Assembly: GCA_900556465.1 (NCBI GenBank)
Contig: USPK01000001.1
Coordinates: forward strand, 26,388 to 90,387
Source of the DNA: an uncultured Prevotella sp.
Lineage (GTDB): Bacteria; Bacteroidota; Bacteroidia; Bacteroidales; Bacteroidaceae
DNA: 64,000 nucleotides
Direction of reading: 5' to 3'
In this document: one piece after another, positions 8,287 through 17,020 of the stretch
Layout: each line of letters opens with the position of its first letter
Position numbering within the stretch: position 1 is the stretch's first letter
The notes under the pieces: model-generated
Databases searched by the model: none
What the model saw: the letters and a program-made list of their open reading frames with translations, nothing else
Told to the model about the DNA's origin: nothing
Position numbers and translations under genes: made by a program

Positions 8287-9393
8287 TCAGCGGCGGGCCG
8301 GCCGTCCCGCAGCGGGGGCCGGCCGCGGGGCGGACGCTCCGCCTGCCCCGCCGGCCTGGGGAAGCCCCGCCGCCGACGCGGGGCGCGAAACGGGCGGGAA
8401 GTGCTGTTGGAGGAAGCGGCGGACGTCGTCCTGCACGCGCAGGTAGGGCGGCGCCGTCACGTAACTCGTGTGCTTGCGGAGCATTTCCTCCACGCTGCCG
8501 ACGGCGTGCTGATAGGCCGACAGCTCGTTCTGCATCTGCGTGGCGTGTTCGGCCAGGCGGCGGATTTCGCGCTCGCGCTCGCGGCGCAGGGCTTCGCACA
8601 CGCCGGCCAGCATCGGCGCCACCACGCCGTCTTGCAGGTCGTGACCGCGCATATATAAATAGGTAGTCTGCGGCGTCAGGCCCAGCGCGCGCAACTCGTC
8701 GCAGAGCGGCTTGTACGTGGTGCGGCCCTGCCCGAACTGCCGCTGCAGGCGGTTCACCTTGGCGTTCACCTTGTGACGCAGGTGCTCCAGCGTCTGCTCG
8801 GGGTGGTAGAAGTTGAGCCGGTCCAGAGCGACGATGTGGTAGAAGTCGAGCATGGAGAAACGCGTGTAGCAATTGTAGCGGTAGGCCCAGACGTTCCACA
8901 CAAAAAGAGGCCAGATGATTTCCGAGTAACTCGAAAGAAAGGCCTCGAAGTCGAAGATGCGGCGGTCGTTGAGCGTCACCATGACACAGACGTTCTGCAA
9001 CGCCGGCGCGTAGCACTGGAAATTCTCTATGGCGTAGACGTACGTGTGAAAGACGAAGGGATTGTTGCACACCTGCCACGACGTCGGCGTAGTCCCCTGG
9101 AGCAGGTAGTCGTAGTCCGCATCGACACAGGCTATCATGCACGAGCCCAGGCGCTCGCCCAGCTGGTTGGCCAGCGCCATCTTCTTGCCCTTGCACAAGG
9201 ACTTGCTCGAAGGGAGCATAACCTCGAAGTAACAGTCCGGTGTCTCCAGAGCCCGCAGGAGGTTGCTCCAGAAGAACACGTCGTCATAGCTTTCGACGTA
9301 GGCTACGATCTTGCGCCGCGCGTGGCGGCCGTTCAGGCGGTTGGCCGCGGCGATGTAGGCCGAGTTCAGGTTTTGCGAAAGACGCTTGGGCAT
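8287..9393 (-). CDS. DUF4435 (TOPRIM-like) domain protein
   Basis: A 368-residue protein matching DUF4435. It shows the TOPRIM metal-binding pattern: a conserved Glu after the first strand (AYVESYDDVFFW, Glu34) and a D-x-D triad after a later strand (CVDADYDYLL, Asp91, Asp93 and Asp95). The C-terminal half (about 220-368) is helical and charged and ends in a Pro/Ala-rich tail. It lies downstream of an AAA/ABC-type ATPase on the same strand, 126 bases apart, with a repeat element between. DUF4435/TOPRIM proteins paired with such ATPases are known from PARIS (AriB with AriA), where the TOPRIM protein is the toxic effector, and related ATPase-TOPRIM fusions form the OLD family. Whether this pair is immune or housekeeping is not decided by sequence. 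Confidence 0.8.
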   Translation of the reverse strand: MPKRLSQNLNSAYIAAANRLNGRHARRKIVAYVESYDDVFFWSNLLRALETPDCYFEVMLPSSKSLCKGKKMALANQLGERLGSCMIACVDADYDYLLQGTTPTSWQVCNNPFVFHTYVYAIENFQCYAPALQNVCVMVTLNDRRIFDFEAFLSSYSEIIWPLFVWNVWAYRYNCYTRFSMLDFYHIVALDRLNFYHPEQTLEHLRHKVNAKVNRLQRQFGQGRTTYKPLCDELRALGLTPQTTYLYMRGHDLQDGVVAPMLAGVCEALRREREREIRRLAEHATQMQNELSAYQHAVGSVEEMLRKHTSYVTAPPYLRVQDDVRRFLQQHFPPVSRPASAAGLPQAGGAGGASAPRPAPAAGRPARR

Positions 9394-9422
9394 GGCGTAA
9401 ACGGTAGGAGTAAGGAAACAAT

Positions 9423-9484
9423 CACGGGGCTAAGGCCCGTAAAAACTGGAATAGGCCCCGTCGCGACGGGGCTAAGGCCCGTGG
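9423..9484 (-). repeat. 21-bp modular repeat element, copy 2
   Basis: Three units in reverse orientation: GGGCTAAGGCCC cores with linkers CGTAAAAAC and CGTCGCGAC. CCCCGTCG/CGACGGGG forms a perfect short palindrome at the centre. It sits between the ATPase gene and the DUF4435 gene, inside what is probably one transcript, and could lower expression of the downstream gene. Confidence 0.9.
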
Positions 9485-9519
9485 CGCGGCCCCCGGAGGC
9501 CGGCGCTGCGCGGAGCGGG

Positions 9520-10347
9520 TCAGACCGTAATCTCGGAGACCTCGGTGACCGCGTCCTCCCAGCCGTCCATGATGAGTGCGGGGGAGTGGGTCGTGAGTAC
9601 GACCTGGGCGTTCGGGTTCATCTCGCGCACCATGCTGATCAAGCGCTTCTGCCACTCGAAATGCAGGCTGGCCTCCGGCTCGTCCATGAAGAGGACGTAG
9701 TGCTGCTGGTCCTCGGTCAGGGCGGTAAGGAGAATGACGAGAATCTGCTTCTCTCCGCTCGAGAGCAGGTAGGGCTGGAGCGGCTCGCCGTACTGGATGA
9801 AGCTCAGCTCGTTGCTGTTGCGGTCGATGCGCTTGCCCGTTTCGCTGAAAAGGTCGTCCACGAGGTCCTGGAAGCGGGTCTTGCTCGCGGCCACTGAGGC
9901 CGCTTTCTCGCGGACGTCGGCCTCGCCGCTCGAGAGCATTTGAATCATGCGGTTGGCCACGTTGACCTGATAGTCCAAATAGCGGCGCTGCAGGATGTAG
10001 AGTTGCCAGTCGAGCTCGGTCGTCACCCGCACGTCGGTGAGCTTGAGCAGGCGGTCGGTGCCCAGGAGGCGGCGGTCGAAGCTGCGGATGATGTCGTAAC
10101 GGATGCCGGTGGCGTCGGACGGGTCGAAGTCGACCTTGACGCCCAGCTTGGACGAGGTGACGATGTCCTCGCCCGAGGGCGTCGCGCACAGGTGCTGGAC
10201 GAGGCGGTTAATAATGGTGCTCTTGCCGGCACCGTTGCCGCCGCTGAGCACATTGACGTCGGGGCGCAGGTTCCAGACGATGTGTTTGTGGCCGCTCCAC
10301 AAACTGCTGATTTCAATACGCGTAATGTAGTTTCCCAGTTTGATCAT
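9520..10347 (-). CDS. AAA/ABC-type ATPase (OLD/AriA-like)
   Basis: A compact ATPase of 275 residues from the ATG at 10347. The Walker A GGNGAGKST is at 36-44, the ABC-type signature LLSSGEKQ at 194-201, Walker B with the catalytic Glu (VLFMDEPEASLH) at 218-229, and the switch His in TTHSP at 252-256. There are no membrane segments, and the layout is that of SMC/RecF/OLD-like DNA-associated ATPases. An ATG at 10359 is also in frame, but the -7 box at 10370-10377 puts transcription start almost on it, so 10347 is preferred. The gene precedes a DUF4435/TOPRIM protein on the same strand. The pair resembles the ATPase/TOPRIM arrangement of PARIS and OLD systems, although this ATPase is shorter than typical AriA. 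Confidence 0.85.
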   Translation of the reverse strand: MIKLGNYITRIEISSLWSGHKHIVWNLRPDVNVLSGGNGAGKSTIINRLVQHLCATPSGEDIVTSSKLGVKVDFDPSDATGIRYDIIRSFDRRLLGTDRLLKLTDVRVTTELDWQLYILQRRYLDYQVNVANRMIQMLSSGEADVREKAASVAASKTRFQDLVDDLFSETGKRIDRNSNELSFIQYGEPLQPYLLSSGEKQILVILLTALTEDQQHYVLFMDEPEASLHFEWQKRLISMVREMNPNAQVVLTTHSPALIMDGWEDAVTEVSEITV

Positions 10348-10369
10348 AGAGGCAAGCATAGGTTTGTTG

Positions 10370-10377
10370 CAAATGTA
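10370..10377 (-). promoter_or_regulatory. -7 promoter box (TACATTTG) for the ATPase/DUF4435 pair
   Basis: Perfect TAnnTTTG on the minus strand, with transcription start predicted near 10362. It is divergent from the promoter of the outer-membrane barrel gene. Confidence 0.7.
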
Positions 10378-10484
10378 CTTACTTTTCCGAAAGGCGAATA
10401 ACGTTTTACCACGATTTAGTAGTGAAAAAATGCGAATCCGTCGATTTTTCGATAATGCGGGGAGTATGGGCGGAGACTAATTAT

Positions 10485-10492
10485 TAACTTTG
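10485..10492 (+). promoter_or_regulatory. -7 promoter box (TAACTTTG) for the outer-membrane barrel gene
   Basis: Perfect TAnnTTTG followed by CAACC in AT-rich DNA. It predicts a transcription start near 10498 and a leader of about 34 bases. Confidence 0.8.
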
Positions 10493-10531
10493 CAACCTGG
10501 AAATCCACCATGACCAAACACATTCCGTATC

Positions 10532-13531
10532 ATGAATAAGAAATCAACTTTACTCCTCTGCTGTGTCCTTGCCGGCGCAGGCGGGGCCAGTGCGCAACGC
10601 TACGTTGTGACCGGCTCCGTGCGCAACGCCAAGACGCACAATCCGGTGGAGTTTGCTTCGGCAGCCTTGTTGCGTACCGACAGCACTGTGGTGAGCGGCG
10701 CCACTACGGACGAGAAAGGGGCTTTCAAAATCAACGCCAAGGGGGCGGGGAAATTCATCGTCAGAATCACTTACGTAGGATTTGACCCGACATACAAGAA
10801 CGTAGAACTCTCCGCCGCGCGCGACTCCGTCAACGTAGGGCTGCTCGACATGAACTCGAGCGACGTCACCCTGGGGACGGCGGTCGTATCGGTGACGGCC
10901 TCCCGCGTAGAGCAGAAGGCGGACACCACGGTCTACAACGCATCGGCCTACCGCGTGCCGGAAGGTTCCACACTGGAAGCGCTCATCAAGCAACTCCCGG
11001 GCGTGGAAATCTCAGACGACGGTACCATCAAGTGGAATGGCAAGGAAGTCAAGGAGTTTCTCATCAACGGCAAAGACTTCTTCAAGGGCGACACGGAAAT
11101 TGCCATGAAGAACCTGCCCACGGAACTCGTCAGCAAGATTAAGGCCTACGACAAGGCGAGCGACTACACGGAACAGACGGGTATTGACGACGGCGAGGAG
11201 ACCACGGTGCTCGACATCACGACGAAGAAGAAATTTGACGAATCGTGGGTGTCGAACCTCGACCTGGCTTACGGTACGAAGGACCGCTACTCGACGCGCT
11301 TCTTCGGTACGCGCTTCACGGACAACTCCCGCATCACGGCCTACGGCTCGGCCAACAACGTGGGCGATCGCGGCTTCGGCGGCCCGCGCGGCTTCGGCGG
11401 CAGGAACAACGGCCTGTCGGCCCGCAAGAACGCCGGTATGGACTTCTACTGGGACAACGGCAAGGAGCGCCGCGAAGGCGGACGCCTGGAACTGGGCGGT
11501 AACGTGCGCTACTCGCACAATAGCACCGACCTGGTCAGCACTACGGCTTCGGAAACGTTCCTCTCGTCCGGTTCGAGCAGCTCGTTCAGCAACAGCAGCA
11601 GCCTGAGCCGCTCGAGCTCCACGAACGTGAACAGCGCCTTCCGCCTGCAGTGGAATCCCGACTCGATGACGACCATCATCTTCCGGCCCTCCTTCTCGCA
11701 CAGCGACAGCCACTCCTCGGGCGACAGCCACTCGGCCACGTTCAACAGCGACCCGTATGCCATCGACGGCATCGAGAACCCGCTCGACAGCGTCTTACTC
11801 CAAAATATACCACCTAGTTTGGAAGAAATTTTAGTAAACCAAAACCAGCGCTGGTCCCTGGGCGACAGCAAAAGCAACACGGTGGAAGGCTCGTTGATGG
11901 CTATCCGCCGGCTCAACAGCAAGGGGCGCAACGTCTCGCTCAACGCTTCGGCCGGCTACACCAAGAGCGAAAGCAACTCGTTCTCCGTTTCCAACATCCA
12001 ATATTATAACGGTACGAACGGCAGTTTCCTGAACCAGTACAGCACGACGCCGGGCAAGAACTGGAACTACAGTGTCCGCGTAGGCTACACCGAGCCGATT
12101 GCGAAGAACTGGTACTTGGAAGCCCGCTATCAGTTCTCCTATAAATATACGGACAGCAACCGCTCGCGCTACAACCTGGACAGCCTGGGCGGCGACTGGG
12201 CCGACATCGACTGGGCGCTGAACCATATCGGCACCCTGCCGACGCAGGACGACATCCTTAATACGGTGCGCGACCTGAACAACAGCCAGTACGCCACGTA
12301 TAAGTACTACAACCACAGCGCCAACATCGGCATCCGCTACAATACGAAGACCATCCGCTTCAATGCGGGCGTGAACTTCGACCCCGAGAAGACGAACCTC
12401 GCCTACGAGCGCCCGGGGCAGAACATCGATACCGTCATCACGCGCAAGGTATTCAACGTCTCGCCGCAGATACGCTTCCGCTACAAGTTCTCCGACACCA
12501 GCCAGCTGGACATACGCTACCGCGGCTCTTCGTCGCAGCCCTCCATGACGGACCTTATCGCCGTCATCGACGACTCCGACCCGCTGAACATTTCAATGGG
12601 TAACCCGGGCCTGAAGCCTTCGTGGAGCAACAACCTCCGTATCTTCTACAACACGTACAATACGGAACGGCAGCAGGGCATGATGGCCGGTTTCTTCCTG
12701 ACGCAGGAGAAGAACTCGGTGAGCAACCGCGTGATTTACGACGAGAGTACGGGTATCCGCTACACCCGTCCGGAGAACATCAGCGGTAACTGGAACGCCA
12801 ACGGCCACTACATGTTCAACACGGGATTCGGTCCCGACAAGACCATCACCCTGGCCACGTTCACGGGCCTGAGCTACAGCAACGCGGTGGGCTACATCAG
12901 CAGCTACGACGGCTCGAGCAGCGGCTCCACGGGTAGCGTTGTCGAAACGGGCGCCTTGAACAGCTACAACGACTACGACAACCTGTTCCGCTCCACCAGT
13001 TCGAGCAAAAACACGACGCGTACCCTGGGCATCAACGAAAACTTGAACCTCTCCTACCGCACGGACATGTTCGACGTGGGCCTTATCGGACAACTGCGCT
13101 ACCAGCACGCCCGCGCCACGCTCCAGGAGAATGCCAACATGGACACCTGGAACTTTGCCTACGGCGCCAATGCCAACGTGAACTTCGACTGGGGCATGAG
13201 CCTCTCCACCGATATCCGCATGACCTCGCGCCGTGGCTATTCGGACAACTCCATGAATACGAACGAGCTGGTCTGGAACGCGCAGATTGCCCAGAGTTTC
13301 CTGAAGAACGACGCGGCGACCATCAGCCTGCAGTTCTATGACATCCTCCACCAGCAGAGCAACGTGTCGCGCGTCATTAATGCGACCATGCGCAGCGACT
13401 CCTGGAACAACGCCATCAACGCTTACTGCATGGTTCACTTCATTTACCGTCTGAACATCTTCGGCGGAACGAGCAACGGCGGTAACAGAGGCCCCGGCGG
13501 TCCCGGCATGCCGATGCACCGGATGTATTGA
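10532..13531 (+). CDS. TonB-dependent-receptor-like outer membrane beta-barrel protein
   Basis: A 999-residue outer-membrane protein. It has a signal peptide (about 1-21, cleavage after GASA), a CarboxypepD_reg-like carbohydrate-binding-type domain (about 24-105), a plug-like domain (about 115-220, with EALIKQLPGVEI and INGKDFFKGD) and a long barrel rich in Ser, Asn and aromatic residues, matching the OMP_b-brl_3 class of Bacteroidetes. There is no SusD-like partner next to it, so it is probably not a polysaccharide-utilisation receptor. Proteins of this class are often induced by metal limitation or stress, but no ligand can be named. It is a single-gene unit with its own promoter and a strong terminator. 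Confidence 0.88.
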   Translation: MNKKSTLLLCCVLAGAGGASAQRYVVTGSVRNAKTHNPVEFASAALLRTDSTVVSGATTDEKGAFKINAKGAGKFIVRITYVGFDPTYKNVELSAARDSVNVGLLDMNSSDVTLGTAVVSVTASRVEQKADTTVYNASAYRVPEGSTLEALIKQLPGVEISDDGTIKWNGKEVKEFLINGKDFFKGDTEIAMKNLPTELVSKIKAYDKASDYTEQTGIDDGEETTVLDITTKKKFDESWVSNLDLAYGTKDRYSTRFFGTRFTDNSRITAYGSANNVGDRGFGGPRGFGGRNNGLSARKNAGMDFYWDNGKERREGGRLELGGNVRYSHNSTDLVSTTASETFLSSGSSSSFSNSSSLSRSSSTNVNSAFRLQWNPDSMTTIIFRPSFSHSDSHSSGDSHSATFNSDPYAIDGIENPLDSVLLQNIPPSLEEILVNQNQRWSLGDSKSNTVEGSLMAIRRLNSKGRNVSLNASAGYTKSESNSFSVSNIQYYNGTNGSFLNQYSTTPGKNWNYSVRVGYTEPIAKNWYLEARYQFSYKYTDSNRSRYNLDSLGGDWADIDWALNHIGTLPTQDDILNTVRDLNNSQYATYKYYNHSANIGIRYNTKTIRFNAGVNFDPEKTNLAYERPGQNIDTVITRKVFNVSPQIRFRYKFSDTSQLDIRYRGSSSQPSMTDLIAVIDDSDPLNISMGNPGLKPSWSNNLRIFYNTYNTERQQGMMAGFFLTQEKNSVSNRVIYDESTGIRYTRPENISGNWNANGHYMFNTGFGPDKTITLATFTGLSYSNAVGYISSYDGSSSGSTGSVVETGALNSYNDYDNLFRSTSSSKNTTRTLGINENLNLSYRTDMFDVGLIGQLRYQHARATLQENANMDTWNFAYGANANVNFDWGMSLSTDIRMTSRRGYSDNSMNTNELVWNAQIAQSFLKNDAATISLQFYDILHQQSNVSRVINATMRSDSWNNAINAYCMVHFIYRLNIFGGTSNGGNRGPGGPGMPMHRMY

Positions 13532-13578
13532 TCCGAAAAACAGCGGCGCGGACACTGCGCCGTCCGCCTATCCCCCAA

Positions 13579-13628
13579 AAGTCCGGCAGGCAGGTGCCCC
13601 AACGTGCACCTGGCCTGCCGGACTTTTT
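13579..13628 (+). terminator. intrinsic terminator of the barrel gene
   Basis: A stem of about 19 bp (left arm 13579-13597, right arm 13605-13624 with one bulged base) is followed by TTTTT. It begins 48 bases after the stop. Confidence 0.9.
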
Positions 13629-13662
13629 CCTTATAAAACGCAACACGAAAAAATTATTTTCG

Positions 13663-13670
13663 TAATTTTG
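13663..13670 (+). promoter_or_regulatory. -7 promoter box (TAATTTTG) for corA
   Basis: Perfect TAnnTTTG directly after the terminator. Transcription should begin near 13677, which leaves a leader of about 125 bases before the corA ATG. That is long for this genome. Confidence 0.75.
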
Positions 13671-13699
13671 CACTCGCAAACCAATACCTCATCCTATCA

Positions 13700-13735
13700 A
13701 TGGACGACTATCACGCGGAAAACGACAAGCACTAA
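13700..13735 (+). CDS. possible acidic leader peptide of corA (11 codons)
   Basis: A micro-ORF reading MDDYHAENDKH then TAA lies wholly in the predicted corA leader, directly before a hairpin. Five of its eleven residues are Asp, Glu or Asn. Acidic N-terminal stretches are known in E. coli to destabilise ribosomes at low Mg2+ (the basis of MgtL-type control). The resemblance is by composition only. No ribosome-binding site can be judged, since Bacteroidetes starts often lack one. It could be chance. Confidence 0.3.
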   Translation: MDDYHAENDKH

Positions 13736-13736
13736 T

Positions 13737-13770
13737 ACCGGGAGCAGCGCCTAAGCGGTACCTTCCCGGT
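13737..13770 (+). promoter_or_regulatory. hairpin in the corA leader
   Basis: A perfect 7-bp stem ACCGGGA/TCCCGGT (13737-13743 with 13764-13770) encloses a smaller CGC-CTAA-GCG stem. It begins one base after the stop of the micro-ORF. A TTTTT run follows 12 bases later (13783-13787), too far for a canonical terminator. The arrangement could let leader translation change downstream folding. Confidence 0.4.
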
Positions 13771-13802
13771 CATCATTAACCCTTTTTACGAAGGAACTGC
13801 CT

Positions 13803-14729
13803 ATGCGAACTTACTGGAATACCCACCAGACATTGCGCACCTTGGACAAGTGGGAACCCAACTGCTGGGTGCAAGTCACCTGCCCGACGGCCGACGACGA
13901 GGACTTCCTCTACAACACACTCCACATCCCCGACTACTTCCTGGACGACATCCGAGATAAGGACGAACGGTCCCGCTACGACTACGACGACGGCTGGACG
14001 CTCATCATCCTGCGCATCCCTTACGTCAAAGAGGTGCGCTCGCGCACGCCCCATACCACCATCCCGCTGGGTATAATCCTGAACAAAGGAATCTGCATCA
14101 CGGTCTGCAACTACGAGACCAACATGATGATAGACTTTGTCTCGTACCAACAGAAACGCAACCGCGGCTTCACGGATGCCGTGGACCTCGTGTTCCGCCT
14201 GTTCCTCTCTTCAGCCGTCTGGTATCTGAAGCGCCTCAAACAGATCAACATCCTCATAGAAGAGGCCAAGCGCAACCTGGACAAGAAGATAGACAACGAA
14301 GACCTTATCAGCCTGTCGCGTCTGCAAGACAGCCTGACTTATTTCATTACCTCCATCCGCGGCAACGAAACGCTCCTTTCCAAGCTGAAGTTTAAGCTGC
14401 CCGTCGACGAACTGGACGCGGACCTCATCGAAGATGTCACGATCGAGATGAACCAGGCCCGTGAGACGACCAATATATATACGAACATCCTCGACTCGAC
14501 CATGGAGACCTACGCCAGTATCATCAACAACAACATGTCGGGCGTCATGAAGCAGATGACTTCCATTTCCATCATCCTCATGTTCCCGACGCTCATTGCC
14601 AGTATCTTCGGCATGAATCTTATTTCCGGTCTCGAGGAGACCTGGTGGGGCTTCCCCCTGGTCATTGGCGCTTCGTTTGTCATAACCGGAATCTTCTACG
14701 CTTTCTTTCGCCGGAAAGCGTGGATTTAA
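13803..14729 (+). CDS. corA: CorA-family magnesium/divalent cation transporter
   Basis: A 308-residue inner-membrane channel protein. The long N-terminal cytoplasmic domain (about 1-240) is rich in acidic and helical sequence. Two transmembrane helices close the protein. The first ends in the selectivity motif GMN (about 270-272, as FGMN), and the second runs from about 279 to 300 with a basic tail (RRKAWI). CorA pentamers move Mg2+ and sometimes Co2+ or Ni2+ into the cell. The gene is monocistronic, with its own promoter and a leader carrying a possible regulatory peptide and hairpin. The GMN motif makes the family certain; the ion is inferred from the family. Confidence 0.93.
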   Translation: MRTYWNTHQTLRTLDKWEPNCWVQVTCPTADDEDFLYNTLHIPDYFLDDIRDKDERSRYDYDDGWTLIILRIPYVKEVRSRTPHTTIPLGIILNKGICITVCNYETNMMIDFVSYQQKRNRGFTDAVDLVFRLFLSSAVWYLKRLKQINILIEEAKRNLDKKIDNEDLISLSRLQDSLTYFITSIRGNETLLSKLKFKLPVDELDADLIEDVTIEMNQARETTNIYTNILDSTMETYASIINNNMSGVMKQMTSISIILMFPTLIASIFGMNLISGLEETWWGFPLVIGASFVITGIFYAFFRRKAWI

Positions 14730-14783
14730 TTCCCTGAACGTAAAAAACCTATAAAAAAACTTGGCCATACCGAGAAAAATACG

Positions 14784-14791
14784 TTCATTTG
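14784..14791 (+). promoter_or_regulatory. probable -7 box (TTCATTTG) for the DUF349 gene
   Basis: One mismatch to TAnnTTTG in an AT-rich stretch, followed by CACG. It predicts a start of transcription near 14798, 40 bases before the ATG. Confidence 0.5.
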
Positions 14792-14837
14792 CACGAAATA
14801 ACTTTAACATCAGACACTAGAGACTGACCCCCTAACT

Positions 14838-16820
14838 ATGGATGAAAAGAAAGTACCCGAGGCCGGGCTGGAGCTGAATACCAACAGCCTGCCCGCCGGT
14901 GAAACAACAGGTGCGCAGGCGCCGGCCGAACAGGAAGCAGCCGTAGAAAACACGGCCACCGTTGCAGCCGACGCCGACGTTGACAACGCTGCTGCCGAGA
15001 CGGCCGCAGCCCCCGCAGCAGAAAAGGAAGAAGACACGACGCCTGCTCCCGCAGACGCTACGCCCGACAACGAGGCTGCGGACAGCGCCCAGGAAACCGT
15101 CAAGAGCCAGCCGATGCCCGCCACCAAGGAAGAAATCATCAGCCGCTTAAAGGAAATCGTAGCCAACGGTGAGAACATCTCCCGCACGGAAGTCGAGCAA
15201 CTCAAGCAGACCTATTACAAGCTGCACAACGCCGCTGTCAGCGCAGCCCGCGACGCTTTCATCCAGGCTGGAGGACAGGCCGAGGACTTCCTTCCCCCCG
15301 CCGACCCCGACGAAGAAACCTTCAAGGCCGAGATGGGACGCATCCGCGAAATACGCACCCAGGCCATCCACGAACTCGAAGAGCAGAAGCAGGCCAATCT
15401 CGAACGGAAGCAAGCCATCATCGAACAGATCAAACAGATGGCCGCTACCCCCGACGAAGCCGACAAGAATTACGACGCCTTCAAGCAGTTGCAGAACGAG
15501 TGGAAGGAAATAAAGCTCGTGCCGGCCGAACACGCCACCGAGCTGTGGAAAAACTACCAGCACTACGTAGACCAGTTCTACGACCAGCTCCACCTCAACC
15601 ACGAGTTCCGCGACTACGATTTCAAGAAGAACCTCGAAATCAAGACCCACCTCTGCGAGGCCGCCGAGCGCCTGACCGAAGTGGCCGACCCCGTCTCCGC
15701 CTTCCACCAGCTCCAGAAGCTGCACCAGGAATTCCGCGAGACCGGCCCCGTGGCCAAGGACCTGCGCGAAGCCATCTGGAACCGTTTCAAAGAAGCCTCC
15801 ACCACTATTAACAAGCGCCACCAGGCCCATTTCGAGGCCCTCAAGGCCCGTGAGAACGAGAACCTCGAACAGAAGACCGCGCTCTGCGAACAGGCCGAGG
15901 CCATCGACACCACGACGTTCAAGACCTTTGCCGACTGGGACAAGGCCACGCAACAGATGCTCGAGCTGCAGGCCCAGTGGAAGACCATCGGCTTCACGCC
16001 CAAGAAGGACAACGCCCGCATCTTCGAGCGCTTCCGCAGCGCCTGCGACAAATTCTTCACCCTCAAGACGGCGCACTTCAAGGCCCAGCGCGAAACGTTC
16101 CAGGCCAACCAGCAGCGCAAGAACCAGCTCTGCGAGCAGGCCGAGGCCCTGAGCGAAAGCACCGACTGGGTGAGCACGACGAACAAGCTCATCGCGCTCC
16201 AGAAAGAGTGGAAGACCGTAGGCCCCGTAGCCCACAAGGTGAGCGAAGCCCTTTGGAAGCGCTTCAACACGGCCTGCAACAAATTCTTCGACCGCAAGAA
16301 CGAAGCCACCTCGTCCCAGCGTCAGGAGGAAGCCGCCAACCTCGAGCGGAAAGAGGACATCCTCGCCCGCCTGGAGCAGCTGGCCGAAGCCCCCGAGGCC
16401 GACGACGCACGCGCCACGTTCCAGAGCCTCCAGGCCGAGTGGAACAGCGTGGGCCACGTACCTTTCCGCAAAAAGGAAAAGATGTACAAGCGCTACCGCG
16501 AGGTGTGCAACCGCCTCTATGAGCAGCTCCACATCAGCGCCCGTCGCCGTGGCGTCGAAGACTATAAGCGCAACGTCACTGCCAAAGGCGGCAGCGACCT
16601 GAGCCGTGAGCTCAACCGCCTCCGCGCCGCTTACGACGCCAAGCGCCAGGAGATTCAGAACTACGAGACCAATCTCACCTTCTTCAACTCCAAGAGCCAG
16701 ACCGGCAACAGCATTGTTGAGGAAATCACCCGTAAGGTGGAGCGTCTCAAAGAAGATCTCGCTGCGCTCAACGAGAAAATCAAGGCCGCCACAGCCCAGC
16801 TCCGCAGCGAGGAGGAGTAA
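14838..16820 (+). CDS. DUF349 repeat protein
   Basis: A 660-residue, almost wholly helical, charged protein. Residues 1-95 are a low-complexity Ala/Glu/Asp/Thr tail. The rest holds several DUF349 repeats of about 70 residues, recognisable by recurring phrases such as LQKEWKTVGPV, LQAQWKTIGFT and LQAEWNSVGHV, each followed by LWKRF-like segments. The C-terminal 70 residues form a coiled coil. DUF349 proteins are cytoplasmic, and no biochemical role is firmly established for the family. It has no signal or membrane segments and is a single-gene unit ended by a strong terminator. Confidence 0.88.
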   Translation: MDEKKVPEAGLELNTNSLPAGETTGAQAPAEQEAAVENTATVAADADVDNAAAETAAAPAAEKEEDTTPAPADATPDNEAADSAQETVKSQPMPATKEEIISRLKEIVANGENISRTEVEQLKQTYYKLHNAAVSAARDAFIQAGGQAEDFLPPADPDEETFKAEMGRIREIRTQAIHELEEQKQANLERKQAIIEQIKQMAATPDEADKNYDAFKQLQNEWKEIKLVPAEHATELWKNYQHYVDQFYDQLHLNHEFRDYDFKKNLEIKTHLCEAAERLTEVADPVSAFHQLQKLHQEFRETGPVAKDLREAIWNRFKEASTTINKRHQAHFEALKARENENLEQKTALCEQAEAIDTTTFKTFADWDKATQQMLELQAQWKTIGFTPKKDNARIFERFRSACDKFFTLKTAHFKAQRETFQANQQRKNQLCEQAEALSESTDWVSTTNKLIALQKEWKTVGPVAHKVSEALWKRFNTACNKFFDRKNEATSSQRQEEAANLERKEDILARLEQLAEAPEADDARATFQSLQAEWNSVGHVPFRKKEKMYKRYREVCNRLYEQLHISARRRGVEDYKRNVTAKGGSDLSRELNRLRAAYDAKRQEIQNYETNLTFFNSKSQTGNSIVEEITRKVERLKEDLAALNEKIKAATAQLRSEEE

Positions 16821-16861
16821 TCTCCGCGCCGCAACGCAAGGGCCGCCGCCGGCACCCCATA

Positions 16862-16906
16862 GTCCGTGCATCGCTTCCACGCTTGAAGCGATGCACGGAC
16901 TTTTTT
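16862..16906 (+). terminator. intrinsic terminator of the DUF349 gene
   Basis: A perfect 16-bp stem (16862-16877 with 16885-16900), a 7-base loop and TTTTTT immediately after. Textbook rho-independent structure. Confidence 0.95.
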
Positions 16907-16957
16907 GTGCGGTCCCCCGTCCCCGTCCGCGCCGCTGCGCCGTTACTTTCCGGAACA

Positions 16958-17020
16958 ACGGGGCTAAGGTCCGTCGCTACGGGGCTTAGCCCCGTAAAAA
17001 CTCGCCCTATTCCCGTAGCG
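16958..17020. repeat. 21-bp modular repeat element, copy 3 (mixed orientation)
   Basis: Three units with linkers CGTCGCTAC, CGTAAAAAC and CGTAGCG. Cores occur in both orientations (GGCTAAGG, then GGCTTAGCC), so ACGGGGCTTAGCCCCGT is palindromic except at its centre. The flank GTTACTTTCCGGAACAACGGGG resembles the end module of other copies. Confidence 0.88.

Noticed and set aside
10360..10531. A riboswitch or small RNA between the divergent ATPase and barrel genes
   Set aside because: The region is accounted for by two promoters, and I see no conserved fold.
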